DNA of 64,000 nucleotides from Accumulibacter sp. (lineage in GTDB: Bacteria; Pseudomonadota; Gammaproteobacteria; Burkholderiales; Rhodocyclaceae), in assembly GCA_017302455.1 (NCBI GenBank), contig JAFLDO010000007.1, forward strand, positions 1 to 64,000. Reading direction: 5' to 3'. Of this stretch, positions 42,476 through 50,163 are shown in pieces. The notes under the pieces are model-generated. The model made no database searches, had not been told where the DNA came from, and saw only the letters and a program-made list of their open reading frames with translations. Within the stretch, counting starts at the first letter, position 1. Each line of letters opens with the position of its first letter. The position numbers and the translations under genes are program-made.

Positions 42476-43732
42476 GTGCGCTTCTCTCCCGCTCTTTTCC
42501 GTCATGCCGAAGTGCTGCTGTCCGAGCTGCTCCGCTCGGCCTTCCCGGCCGACCTCGTCGTTTCGAATTATTTCCGGCAGCATCGCGAACTTGGCCATGC
42601 CGACCGTGGTTTTGTCGCCGAGATCGTCTTCGCGGTGCTCCGCCGCAAACGATCGCTGTCGGCGCGCTGTGCCGATGAGGTCACCTCGCGACGCTTGTTG
42701 CTGGCCGCCCTTGCCTGTCTGCAGGGAATGAACCGCCGTGAGTTGGCGGTCGTGCTCAACGAATCGGAAAGCAAATGGCTGGCGCACGCCAAGGCTGTGA
42801 AGGTCGATGGCCTGCCGGTAGCGGTACGCCTCGATCTGCCGGACTGGCTCTACGCGCTGTTGACCGAGCAGTTCTCCGCCGAAGAGATCGAGCGCCTGGC
42901 TGCCGGCCTCAATCAACCGGCGCCGCTCGACCTGCGCGTCAATTCACTCAAGGCGGGACGGCAGGACGTGCTGGCGCGTCTGCTGGCTGATGGCCTGACG
43001 GCCGAAGCGTGCCCCTACTCGCCACTGGGTATCCGTCTGGCTGGCAAGCCGGCCCTGTCCAAATACCGGCTGTTCGTCGATGGCAGTATCGAGGTGCAGG
43101 ACGAGGGCAGCCAGTTGCTGGGTTTCCTGTTGCAGCCCAGACGCGGCGAAATGGTCGCCGACTTCTGCGCCGGTGCTGGCGGCAAGACCTTGCTGCTTGG
43201 TGCGCTGATGCGCTCGCAGGGCCGGCTCTACGCCTTCGACGTCGCCGAGAGGCGGCTGGCCAGGCTGAAGCCGCGTCTGGCACGTTCCGGTCTGTCGAAT
43301 GTCCATCCGGTGCGCATCGACTCCGAACGCGACATCAAGATCCGGCGCCTGGCCGGCAAGCTGGATCGTGTGCTGGTCGATGCGCCGTGTTCCGGCCTGG
43401 GGACCCTGCGCCGCAATCCCGACCTGAAGTGGCGGCAGACGCCAGGCAGCATCGCCGAAATGAGCACCAAGCAGGCCGTCATTCTCGCCGCGGCGGCCAC
43501 TCTGGTGAAACCTGGCGGACGGCTCGTGTACGCTACCTGCAGCCTGCTCGAGGCCGAGAACGAGGAGGTTGTTCGGAGCTTCCTGGCGGGCCATCCCGAG
43601 TTCGTCACGTGCTCGGCTCAGGAAGTCCTCGCCACCCAGGGGATCATGATTGACTGTGGCGAGCGGCTGCGTCTGTTGCCACATCGCCACGGGACGGATG
43701 CGTTCTATGCGGCTGTGATGGAGAGAAAATGA
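42476..43732 (+). CDS. RsmB-like 5-methylcytosine RNA methyltransferase
   Basis: A 418-residue SAM-dependent methyltransferase. The SAM-binding DFCAGAGGKTLLLG is near residue 228, followed by VDAPCSGLGTLRRNPDLKW and YATCSLLEAENEEVV, whose two cysteines release and attack the cytosine. The N terminus is NusB-like helical, as in RsmB, which methylates 16S rRNA C967. Start codon is GTG 42476. The assignment to RsmB itself rather than a paralogue is not certain. Its stop overlaps the next gene (ATGA). Confidence 0.87.
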   Translation: MRFSPALFRHAEVLLSELLRSAFPADLVVSNYFRQHRELGHADRGFVAEIVFAVLRRKRSLSARCADEVTSRRLLLAALACLQGMNRRELAVVLNESESKWLAHAKAVKVDGLPVAVRLDLPDWLYALLTEQFSAEEIERLAAGLNQPAPLDLRVNSLKAGRQDVLARLLADGLTAEACPYSPLGIRLAGKPALSKYRLFVDGSIEVQDEGSQLLGFLLQPRRGEMVADFCAGAGGKTLLLGALMRSQGRLYAFDVAERRLARLKPRLARSGLSNVHPVRIDSERDIKIRRLAGKLDRVLVDAPCSGLGTLRRNPDLKWRQTPGSIAEMSTKQAVILAAAATLVKPGGRLVYATCSLLEAENEEVVRSFLAGHPEFVTCSAQEVLATQGIMIDCGERLRLLPHRHGTDAFYAAVMERK

Positions 43733-45060
43733 GCGAACGGGAGATGTTTGCCTTGCTGATGGAGCTGTGGCGTGATCTGCGCGACCCCGGCTTCCTCTGG
43801 CAGGTCATGGCATTGGCGATTTGCCTGCTCTTGGCCTGGGCCTTGTCGCGCTACGGGAGGCAACAGGCGTTCGTGCGTGCGCATGCCGAGCATGGCGCCT
43901 TGCGAACCTTCGGCACGGGCAGTCTCAAACGCGTCGCCTTTCCTCTGCTGGCACTGATCTTCGTGCTGATTGTGCGCAAGGCATTCAGGCTCTGGCACTT
44001 CGCACCGGTCAGCCTGTTCGACTTGGCGGTGCCGTTGCTCCTCTCCCTGGCGCTGGTACGAGCGGCAATCTACATCCTGCGCCACGCCTTCTCGGGCGGC
44101 AGTCTGTTGGCGAGTTCGGAGCGCTTTATCGCCACCGCCATCTGGATCTGCCTGGCGCTCCATATCTCCGGCCTCGCGGATCCGATCGTCGAATTGCTCG
44201 AGCAGGTAAGCTTCCATGCGGGCAAGCAGAAGCTCGACTTGTGGACCCTCCTGACCGGCCTGGTGACGGTTTGTGTCACGGTCCTGGTCGCGCTCTGGCT
44301 TTCCGGCGAGATCGAGCGCCGCCTGTTGGCGAGCGAGAATCTGGATGCCAACATGCGCGTGGTACTCGGCCGTTTGGTAAAGGCAGTGCTTTCGGTGGTC
44401 GCGCTGCTGCTCAGCCTTTCGATCGTCGGCATCGATGTCACAGCACTCTCGGTATTCAGCGGCGCCCTGGCCGTCGGCCTGGGACTTGGTCTGCAGAAGA
44501 TCGCGAGCAACTACGTCAGCGGCTTCATCATCCTGCTTGACCGTTCGATACGCATCGGCAATGTGGTAGCGGTCGATGCAACGACTTCCGGTGTCGTGAC
44601 GCAGATCACCGCTCGGTACACTGTCGTGCGAACGCTCGCCGGCACCGAAGTGATCATCCCGAACGAGTATCTGGTGTCGAATATCGTACGCAACGAATCG
44701 TTTACCGACTCACGGTTGCGCGTAGCGATCTCGGTTCAGGTTGCCTATGGTACCGACCTCGATTTGGCAATGCGCCTGATGCGCGAGGCGGCGCAGGTGC
44801 CGGCGAGAGTGCTCACCGACCCGCCGCCGCAAGCGCTGCTCACCACCTTTGCCGACAGTGGTATAAATCTCGATCTGGGTTTCTGGATTGCGGATCCTCA
44901 GCAAGGAACCGGCAGTGTCCGCTCGGAGATCAACATGGCGATCTGGCGGGCGTTTCGCGAACACGACATCGAAATTCCTTTTCCGCAACGCGAGGTGCGC
45001 GTCATCGGAGCTTCTCCCGCGACGGCTGGAGCGGCCGTTGCCCCCCCATCCGCGGTGTGA
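43729..45060 (+). CDS. MscS-family mechanosensitive channel
   Basis: A 443-residue inner-membrane protein. Five or six transmembrane helices (about 22-260) end in the glycine/alanine-rich pore helix VFSGALAVGLGLGLQKIASNYVSGFIILLDRSI. The beta domain follows with GVVTQITARYTVVRTLAGTEVIIPNEYLVSN. The C-terminal alpha/beta domain ends in HDIEIPFPQREV, typical of MscS. It would release solutes on hypo-osmotic shock. Coupled to the preceding methyltransferase gene by a 4-nt overlap and GGAGAG. Confidence 0.9.
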   Translation: MSEREMFALLMELWRDLRDPGFLWQVMALAICLLLAWALSRYGRQQAFVRAHAEHGALRTFGTGSLKRVAFPLLALIFVLIVRKAFRLWHFAPVSLFDLAVPLLLSLALVRAAIYILRHAFSGGSLLASSERFIATAIWICLALHISGLADPIVELLEQVSFHAGKQKLDLWTLLTGLVTVCVTVLVALWLSGEIERRLLASENLDANMRVVLGRLVKAVLSVVALLLSLSIVGIDVTALSVFSGALAVGLGLGLQKIASNYVSGFIILLDRSIRIGNVVAVDATTSGVVTQITARYTVVRTLAGTEVIIPNEYLVSNIVRNESFTDSRLRVAISVQVAYGTDLDLAMRLMREAAQVPARVLTDPPPQALLTTFADSGINLDLGFWIADPQQGTGSVRSEINMAIWRAFREHDIEIPFPQREVRVIGASPATAGAAVAPPSAV

Positions 45061-45196
45061 TATCTCGGCAGAACCGGCTGCCGACTTGTTCCGAAAGAAG
45101 GCGCGCCGGGCTGGGAGCGGACTGCCAGGACCATCTGAGGGGCGGTCGCTCAACAGCGCGCCAACCTTGAACACGGAACCCGAAGAAGCGGCGCGG

Positions 45197-45439
45197 CTAC
45201 TGGTCGCGCTCAGGTCCGTCTGTCGGCCTTGTCAAGCCCTGAACTGACGATGCGCCACGAGTACGGCGCCGGAGGCTGCGCACGCCATACCATACGAGAG
45301 CACCCGCGGCACCGGCCAACAGTGCCTCGAGCAGCTTCAACTCACCCACAGTGAGCAATTCCCATGCAGCAACGCCGATGAAAATGCCGATGCCTTCGGC
45401 CACCGGGAAGCGCACAGGAACTCGAGCCACTGCGATCAT
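45197..45439 (-). CDS. Small membrane protein, second gene of a two-gene operon
   Basis: An 80-residue product with two hydrophobic segments (about 11-30 and 36-52), then a basic Arg-rich segment (RSLRRRTRG) and a polar tail. Its ATG overlaps the stop of the 53-residue gene upstream by 4 nt (ATGA), which supports translation by coupling even though its own Shine-Dalgarno is weak. I do not recognise a family. Confidence 0.55.
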   Translation of the reverse strand: MIAVARVPVRFPVAEGIGIFIGVAAWELLTVGELKLLEALLAGAAGALVWYGVRSLRRRTRGASSVQGLTRPTDGPERDQ

Positions 45440-45597
45440 TTGCCGCTATGGGCTCTCTGCAGAATGTCGCAGCGGTAACTGCCAGAACACTCCTCATCGT
45501 CGTCTCGTTGATCACAGTTTCCGTCCGGGCGAGTTGCGAAGAAGTGCTGTCGCGTCGTGGCCAGAATTCGCTCGCAGTTCCGATTGAATTCGCTCAT
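45436..45597 (-). CDS. Small hydrophilic protein, first gene of a two-gene operon
   Basis: A 53-residue product (starts MSEFNRNCERILATTRQHFF) preceded by a strong GGAGGG Shine-Dalgarno 7 nt upstream of ATG 45597. It has three cysteines and an acidic QRDDDEEC cluster. Upstream is an AT-rich patch with TATATA at about 45619-45625 that could be a promoter. The stop codon overlaps the next start. It has no family that I recognise. Confidence 0.6.
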   Translation of the reverse strand: MSEFNRNCERILATTRQHFFATRPDGNCDQRDDDEECSGSYRCDILQRAHSGK

Positions 45598-45674
45598 CTT
45601 GTTTCCCTCCATCATTGTTATATATACCAATTCAATGATAGAGGCGAACTGGCCGGGAGTCTTGAGCAGTTGCG

Positions 45675-47078
45675 TCAGCTTTCGGTGACGCTCTGTGACA
45701 GTGGCCAGCGCAGCGTGAAGCGGGCGCCGCCGAGCGGCGATTCGCCGGCGCTGGCAGTACCGCGGTGCTGCGCCAGAACCAGACGCGCGATTGCCAGGCC
45801 AAGGCCGTAGCCGCCGGTCGCCCGGTCGCGCGAGCGATCCAGCCGGGTGAAGGCCGAGAAGACGCGTTCGCGCTCGTCCGGCGGAATACCGATTCCGTCA
45901 TCGTCGACGTGCAGCTCGATCTGGTCGCCGACGAGGGCGGCGCTCACGCGGATGCGTGTCCTGGCGTACCGGATGGCATTGCGCAGTAGATTGGTGACTG
46001 CGTACGGCATGCTGCGGCAATCGAGTTCAACACGCTGCGCCGGCGGCAGGGCGGAGGTGTCCACCAGTAACTGAAGATTGCGCCCGAGCAGGCGATTGGC
46101 CGCTACCTGCTCCTCGATCCATGGAGCGATGTCCACCGTGCTCAGGTGCAGTTCCGGTTGCTCCCGCTCAAAGCGGGCGTAGGTCAGGCTGGAGTCGATC
46201 AGTCCGTCGAGTTCATCGAGGTCGCGCTCCATCATCTGCCACAGACGTTGGCGCTCACATGGCTGTTCGGTCCCGGCGAGCATCTCGAGTGCGAAACGCA
46301 TACGCGCGATGGGAGTTCGCAACTCGTGCGAGATCGCGCTGGACAGTTCCTTCTGCGTGGCAATCAGCCGCTGGATGCGTTCGGCCATGCCATTGAGTGT
46401 TTCCGCGAGAGGGCCAAAGGCACTACTGCGCATCGTTGGCGCGCGCGCTTCGAAGAGTCCCTCGCCGAGCGCTCGTGCGGTCTGGCGCATGGCTTCCAGA
46501 TCTCGCCAGACCGGATGGACCCAGAGCCAGACGACGATCGCCAGGCACAGACCAATCAAGCTCCAGGTCAGCAGACTGATACGCAAGTCGAGCGGCAGGC
46601 CCTTCCGGTACTCGGGATTTCGTTCCGGTGAGATCGGGCCGACCACCAGGATCTGCGGCGTCTGCTTGAGGCGGTGGTAGAGGACGTCGCCCTGGGCGTC
46701 GATGGCCAGTTCGCCGTCGTCGAGCTTTTCAGCCTGTCCGGGTGGTAGTTTAAGCGTCCACCGATCAACGATATCCAGCTTGTAGGCAAACTTCCGATCC
46801 AGCATCTCGACCGTTTTCGGCCATTCGGAACGTGGCTTGCGGAAGAGTTCGTCTTCAATCAGAACGATGGTGCCGCGCATGAACCGGCTGGTGTACTCGT
46901 CGGTGATGCCCTTGACGGCGGTCGAAATGACGAAGTCGGCGAAGATCGCGATGGCCACGAAGGAGCCCATGACCAGCAAGTAGAAGTTGAAGAACAGCCG
47001 GGATAGGCTGTAGCGCCCTCGCCACGGCGCCGGCGCGTTGGTTCCGAAGAGGGCCAACAGCCTGCTATTGCCAGTCAT
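45675..47078 (-). CDS. RstB-like sensor histidine kinase
   Basis: A 467-residue inner-membrane kinase. Transmembrane helix 1 lies at about 28-50, a periplasmic domain at about 51-165, helix 2 at about 168-190 and HAMP at about 190-240. HisKA carries the His in SHELRTPIARMRFALEM. The ATPase has NLLRNAIRYA, DDDGIGIP and GGYGLGLAI. The layout and partner match RstB. The ATG at 47078 is inside the 3' end of the response regulator gene (14-nt overlap); a longer in-frame start would overlap it much further. Confidence 0.87.
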   Translation of the reverse strand: MTGNSRLLALFGTNAPAPWRGRYSLSRLFFNFYLLVMGSFVAIAIFADFVISTAVKGITDEYTSRFMRGTIVLIEDELFRKPRSEWPKTVEMLDRKFAYKLDIVDRWTLKLPPGQAEKLDDGELAIDAQGDVLYHRLKQTPQILVVGPISPERNPEYRKGLPLDLRISLLTWSLIGLCLAIVVWLWVHPVWRDLEAMRQTARALGEGLFEARAPTMRSSAFGPLAETLNGMAERIQRLIATQKELSSAISHELRTPIARMRFALEMLAGTEQPCERQRLWQMMERDLDELDGLIDSSLTYARFEREQPELHLSTVDIAPWIEEQVAANRLLGRNLQLLVDTSALPPAQRVELDCRSMPYAVTNLLRNAIRYARTRIRVSAALVGDQIELHVDDDGIGIPPDERERVFSAFTRLDRSRDRATGGYGLGLAIARLVLAQHRGTASAGESPLGGARFTLRWPLSQSVTES

Positions 47079-47787
47079 GTTTGCTGAACAGGTAGCCCTT
47101 GCCGCGGACAGTCTTGATGCGCGTGGGGTTCTCGGGATCGTCACCGAGTTTGCGCCGCAGCCTGGAAATCCGAGCGTCGATCGATCGATCGAGCCCGTCA
47201 AAGCCGATGCCGCGCAGTTCCTGCAGCAGATCGTCGCGCGACAGGATGTTCCCGGCGTGGCGAGCGAGCAGCCAGAGTAGATCGAATTCCGCCGTGGTCA
47301 GGTCGATGCTGTCGCTGCCGAGATGGCTGCTGCGAGTCGCCTGACTGATGCGGAACCGGCCAAAAGCCAGTTCGGCCGGTTCCTCTGCGTCAGGATTTTC
47401 TCCGGTAAAGCCGCTACCGAGGGTTGGCGCGCGGCGCAGCAGAGCCTTGATGCGGGCCAGCAGCAGGCGCGGCTGCACCGGTTTGGCAATGTAGTCGTCG
47501 GCGCCGAGTTCCAGGCCGAAGATCTGATCGAAGTCTTCATCGCGCGCCGTGAACATCAGGATCACGCCACCATACTGTCCGCGCACAGCGCGGCAGACCT
47601 CGAAGCCGTCCCTGCCGGGAAGCATCACATCGAGAATGACGAGGTCGGGTCGTTCATTGAGAATACGCGCTTCGGCGGTGTCGCCACGCGACTCGACGTC
47701 GACGTCGAAGTCGTTCTTGCGCAGGTACTCGGCAGTAAGTTCGGCAAGGCGTTCATCGTCCTCGACCAGGAGAATTCGTGTTTTCAT
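47065..47787 (-). CDS. RstA-like OmpR-family response regulator
   Basis: A 240-residue regulator. The receiver has the acidic pair in LLVEDDERL, phosphoacceptor Asp in [13 protein letters not shown] and Lys in YIAKPVQP. The C-terminal winged helix has [26 protein letters not shown] and the RstA-like [23 protein letters not shown]. Predicted role: DNA-binding output of the adjacent kinase. Its target genes are unknown. Confidence 0.9.
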   Translation of the reverse strand: MKTRILLVEDDERLAELTAEYLRKNDFDVDVESRGDTAEARILNERPDLVILDVMLPGRDGFEVCRAVRGQYGGVILMFTARDEDFDQIFGLELGADDYIAKPVQPRLLLARIKALLRRAPTLGSGFTGENPDAEEPAELAFGRFRISQATRSSHLGSDSIDLTTAEFDLLWLLARHAGNILSRDDLLQELRGIGFDGLDRSIDARISRLRRKLGDDPENPTRIKTVRGKGYLFSKHDWQ

Positions 47788-47912
47788 GCTCCTATGATAG
47801 CGACTTGTTGCTGCGCGATAAACGTCCTCGGACGCTGAGGTCCATATCGACCGGCCGGACGGACGCAGAACCCCTCGGCCGCAGACGTCGCGCGTCGGTG
47901 GGTAGCGGATGG

Positions 47913-47935
47913 TTCTACCCTATCGCGGGTAGAAT
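47913..47935 (+). promoter_or_regulatory. radC promoter with overlapping palindrome
   Basis: TTCTACCC (47913-47920) and GGGTAGAA (47927-47934) form perfect 8-bp inverted arms with a 6-nt spacer. The right arm contains the -10 box TAGAAT (47930-47935). A bound repressor would block the promoter. The radC ATG is 31 nt further on. Confidence 0.45.
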
Positions 47936-47966
47936 TGACAGGGCAGATTCTTCTTGGGATGGCGGC

Positions 47967-48644
47967 ATGGCGATTACTGATTGGCCTGAGGATGAGCGAC
48001 CGCGCGAGCGCCTGCTGGCACAGGGTGCGGCTTCGCTTTCGGATGGCGAGTTGCTGGCGATCTTTCTGCGCGTCGGCAGCAGGGGCAAGAGCGCGGTCGA
48101 TCTGGCGCGCGAGTTGCTCGGGCGCTTCGGTGGACTTACCCGCCTGTTCGCCGCCAGCCAGCTCGACTTCTCGGCGGTGCCCGGCATGGGACCGGCAAAA
48201 TACGCGCAGTTGCAGGCGGTAGTCGAACTGGCGCGGCGGGCGCTGGCCGAGGAAATGAAACACGGGATCGCCTTTGCCTCCCCCGGTGCCGTGCGTGACT
48301 ACCTGCGGTTGCACCTTGCCGGACTACAGCACGAGGTCTTCTTTGCCTTGTGGCTGGATGCGCAGAACCGCCTGATTGCCTCCGAGGAGCTTTTTCGCGG
48401 TACCTTGACGCAGACCAGCGTCTATCCGCGCGAGGTCGTCAAGAAGGCGCTGTACCACAATGCGGCAGCGGTCGTTCTGGCGCACAACCACCCGTCAGGC
48501 GTCGCGGAACCCTCGCGCGCCGACGAGCTGCTGACCGCCGACCTCAAGCAGGTGCTGGCGCTGGTCGAGGTCCGCGTGCTCGATCATTTCATCGTGGCGG
48601 CACAATCGCCGCCTCTGTCGTTCGCCGAACGAGGCCTCCTCTAG
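47967..48644 (+). CDS. radC: RadC family protein (JAB/MPN domain)
   Basis: A 225-residue protein. An N-terminal helix-hairpin-helix region ([33 protein letters not shown]) is followed by a JAB/MPN domain with [14 protein letters not shown], the metal-binding motif, and LDHFIVA. Length is normal for the UPF0758 family. Despite its name, a direct DNA repair role is unproved. The frame is open far upstream, but ATG 47967 gives the family-typical start [15 protein letters not shown]. Confidence 0.92.
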   Translation: MAITDWPEDERPRERLLAQGAASLSDGELLAIFLRVGSRGKSAVDLARELLGRFGGLTRLFAASQLDFSAVPGMGPAKYAQLQAVVELARRALAEEMKHGIAFASPGAVRDYLRLHLAGLQHEVFFALWLDAQNRLIASEELFRGTLTQTSVYPREVVKKALYHNAAAVVLAHNHPSGVAEPSRADELLTADLKQVLALVEVRVLDHFIVAAQSPPLSFAERGLL

Positions 48645-48953
48645 CTGACAGCGAGCAGCCCTGAAGCATGAGTGATCCAGCCCAGCCGCTTCACGTCCTG
48701 GCGGTGGGATGCAGGCAATGCCGGTCGGACAGGCGAGCGCAGCAGTCGGGCGGACTTCTGGCAGGATAGGTGGAGCGAGTCGATTCGTGTTCCAGCCGGA
48801 GGTGCTGCGGTGCACGCCAACGCGCGTGGGTGCCTCAAGCTGCACGTGGTGGTCCGCGACGAAAGGCGGGAGAGGATCGCTGAACCAGTCAGGACCGTCG
48901 TCATCGAAACATCGCGTCACACCTGTTGGACGAAGCCGTTACGTCTTGAAGTC
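48645..48953. other. Intergenic region between radC and ssrA
   Basis: I see no gene, repeat or terminator hairpin that I can support in these 309 bases. The stretch just upstream of the ssrA promoter becomes more AT-rich. Confidence 0.5.
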
Positions 48954-48982
48954 TTGAATTCACGGGCCGGTGGCCGCATAAT
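48954..48982 (+). promoter_or_regulatory. ssrA promoter (sigma70 type)
   Basis: TTGAAT (48954-48959) and CATAAT (48977-48982) are separated by exactly 17 nt. The expected start, near 48989, is at the beginning of the acceptor piece of the tmRNA, not at the coding piece. Confidence 0.6.
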
Positions 48983-48988
48983 GATCCT

Positions 48989-49217
48989 ACGGTCGTAATT
49001 CCGGCAAACCGGAAGCGTTCTGGACGCGGGTTCGATTCCCGCCACCTCCACCACTGCGGGGGTGTACTGGTTTCGACAGGGTGACAGAAGGCGAGCAGGC
49101 GGCCCGAGAGGCGACGGACGTAATCCGCGCAAATCCATAAACGCCAACGATGAGCGTTTCGCACTGGCCGCTTAGGCCTGCTGAGGACGTAGCCGTCCAA
49201 TAAACAGAAAGGCTATC
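48989..49217 (+). ncRNA. ssrA: Transfer-messenger RNA, circularly permuted (two-piece)
   Basis: The tRNA-like 3' end comes first: T-arm stem GCGGG/CCCGC (49026-49042) with loop TTCGATT, acceptor strand CACCTCC (49043-49049) and encoded ACCA (49050-49053). After only 4 nt, the tmRNA 5' end begins at 49058 (GGGGGTGTACTGGTTTCGAC); its first seven bases pair with 49043-49049. CAGAAGGC (49085-49092) pairs with GCGTTCTG (49015-49022) as helix P2 with one mismatch. The tag frame 49143-49175 encodes ANDERFALAA and TAG. A pseudoknot-like fold (GCCT..CTG / CAG..AGGC, about 49176-49213) follows, and no second T-arm is present downstream. The pieces must be separated by processing. The 5' end of the acceptor piece is inferred from the promoter. 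It rescues stalled ribosomes together with SmpB. Confidence 0.92.
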
Positions 49218-49239
49218 GGCGGGGGCTTCGGCCCCCGCC
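49218..49239 (+). terminator. ssrA terminator hairpin
   Basis: A 9-bp stem GGCGGGGGC / GCCCCCGCC closed by a TTCG tetraloop, directly after the tmRNA coding piece. The downstream U tract is weak (GTCATTTGG). Confidence 0.75.
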
Positions 49240-49395
49240 GTCATTTGGACGACAGGCGGCTTACACGCTGATGCGGCGAGTTCTGGTTGCTGGTGGTCGG
49301 GAACGCGGGGAATTTGTGTGCACTGCCGGGAAGCGGGTGCTTCCGCAAACGGCGCTCGCGATCCCGATGCTGGCCGGGCCGGGAGCCTGCCAGGA

Positions 49396-49752
49396 CTAGA
49401 TCTCCTGGGTTGTCTCGTCTCTTTGCAGAGCGGGGTAGCCCGTCAACTGCGATTCGATTTCGTTGAAGCTCGAAGGCGGTGCCTGGTTAATGAGTGCGAG
49501 GCGCCGGATCAGGCGTTGCTGGGCAAACGCCTGTGACGGGTCCGGTTTTCCCAAGACGTACTCGGATCCACGTTTGGTCATTACCACCATCGCGTTGGAC
49601 TCGAACCTGTAAGCGGTGATCGGTGACGTCCTGATATGCGACGAAGAGGGGAAGCGTGGATTGCTCCCGTACACGCGCCCTTCGATGCAGAGCAGTACCT
49701 CCCCTTCACGGGTACTCAGTTCAAGAGTCTTCCAGCTATTGAGAATATTCAT
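49396..49752 (-). CDS. Hypothetical protein, possible island ORFan
   Basis: A 118-residue product beginning MNILNSWKTLELSTREGEVLL. It has no signal peptide or membrane helix and no motif I recognise; the middle (ITAYRFESNAMVVMTKRGSEYVLGKPD) suggests a small beta-rich domain. AGTGAGGAGCACC gives a good Shine-Dalgarno for ATG 49752. Base composition is lower in GC than the neighbours. Its place just downstream of ssrA, a common integration site, is compatible with acquired DNA. Confidence 0.6.
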   Translation of the reverse strand: MNILNSWKTLELSTREGEVLLCIEGRVYGSNPRFPSSSHIRTSPITAYRFESNAMVVMTKRGSEYVLGKPDPSQAFAQQRLIRRLALINQAPPSSFNEIESQLTGYPALQRDETTQEI

Positions 49753-50163
49753 GGTGCTCCTCACTCTGAACACGACGCGACAGCCCGCGCTGTGCCGAAG
49801 CCAAAGTCGATTTTACCTGATAAACCGCCTTGGCGCGGTCTTTGCGGCGTTGTCCTGAGGCCGTGGCTCGGGTAGCGGACACGGCGGGCACAGGAGGCGA
49901 TCGTCATCTGAAACAGAAACCAGTGGCCAGTTGCGACGGCCTTCTCCTCATCCTGCCCGAAATCACGGTATACAGCAACGCAGGAAGCAATATCCATGCC
50001 CCATTCTCTGATCGGCATGTTGCAAAGAAAAATCAGAGTGTTATGAACGGTCGGCAGGAGCCTGGAAAGGTGGTCTGTAAATTTCTCCGACACTGCGCAG
50101 GCGCGCAGCCGGTTTGCTCGCCGGATTCGCGAAGAGTCCAGCGCGTGGCGGACGTCGGTCTGG
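49753..50163. other. Intergenic region, lower GC, no supported gene
   Basis: These 411 bases separate the ORFan from the phosphotransferase/ATPase gene. Part of it (about 49910-50060) is AT-richer than its surroundings. Open frames exist on both strands but none has a start signal or recognisable motif. Confidence 0.45.

Noticed and set aside
49026-49053. T-arm plus CCA as the 3' end of an ordinary tRNA gene
   Set aside because: The upstream sequence does not form D- and anticodon arms, and the acceptor strand pairs with the downstream tmRNA 5' end instead.
49058-49217. One-piece tmRNA starting at 49058
   Set aside because: No T-arm or CCA end follows the tag sequence. The matching acceptor strand and T-arm lie upstream at 49026-49053, so the gene is permuted.
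49761-50093. 110-codon minus-strand frame downstream of the ORFan
   Set aside because: No Shine-Dalgarno, no motif, and its C-terminal part overlaps the better-supported ORFan start region.
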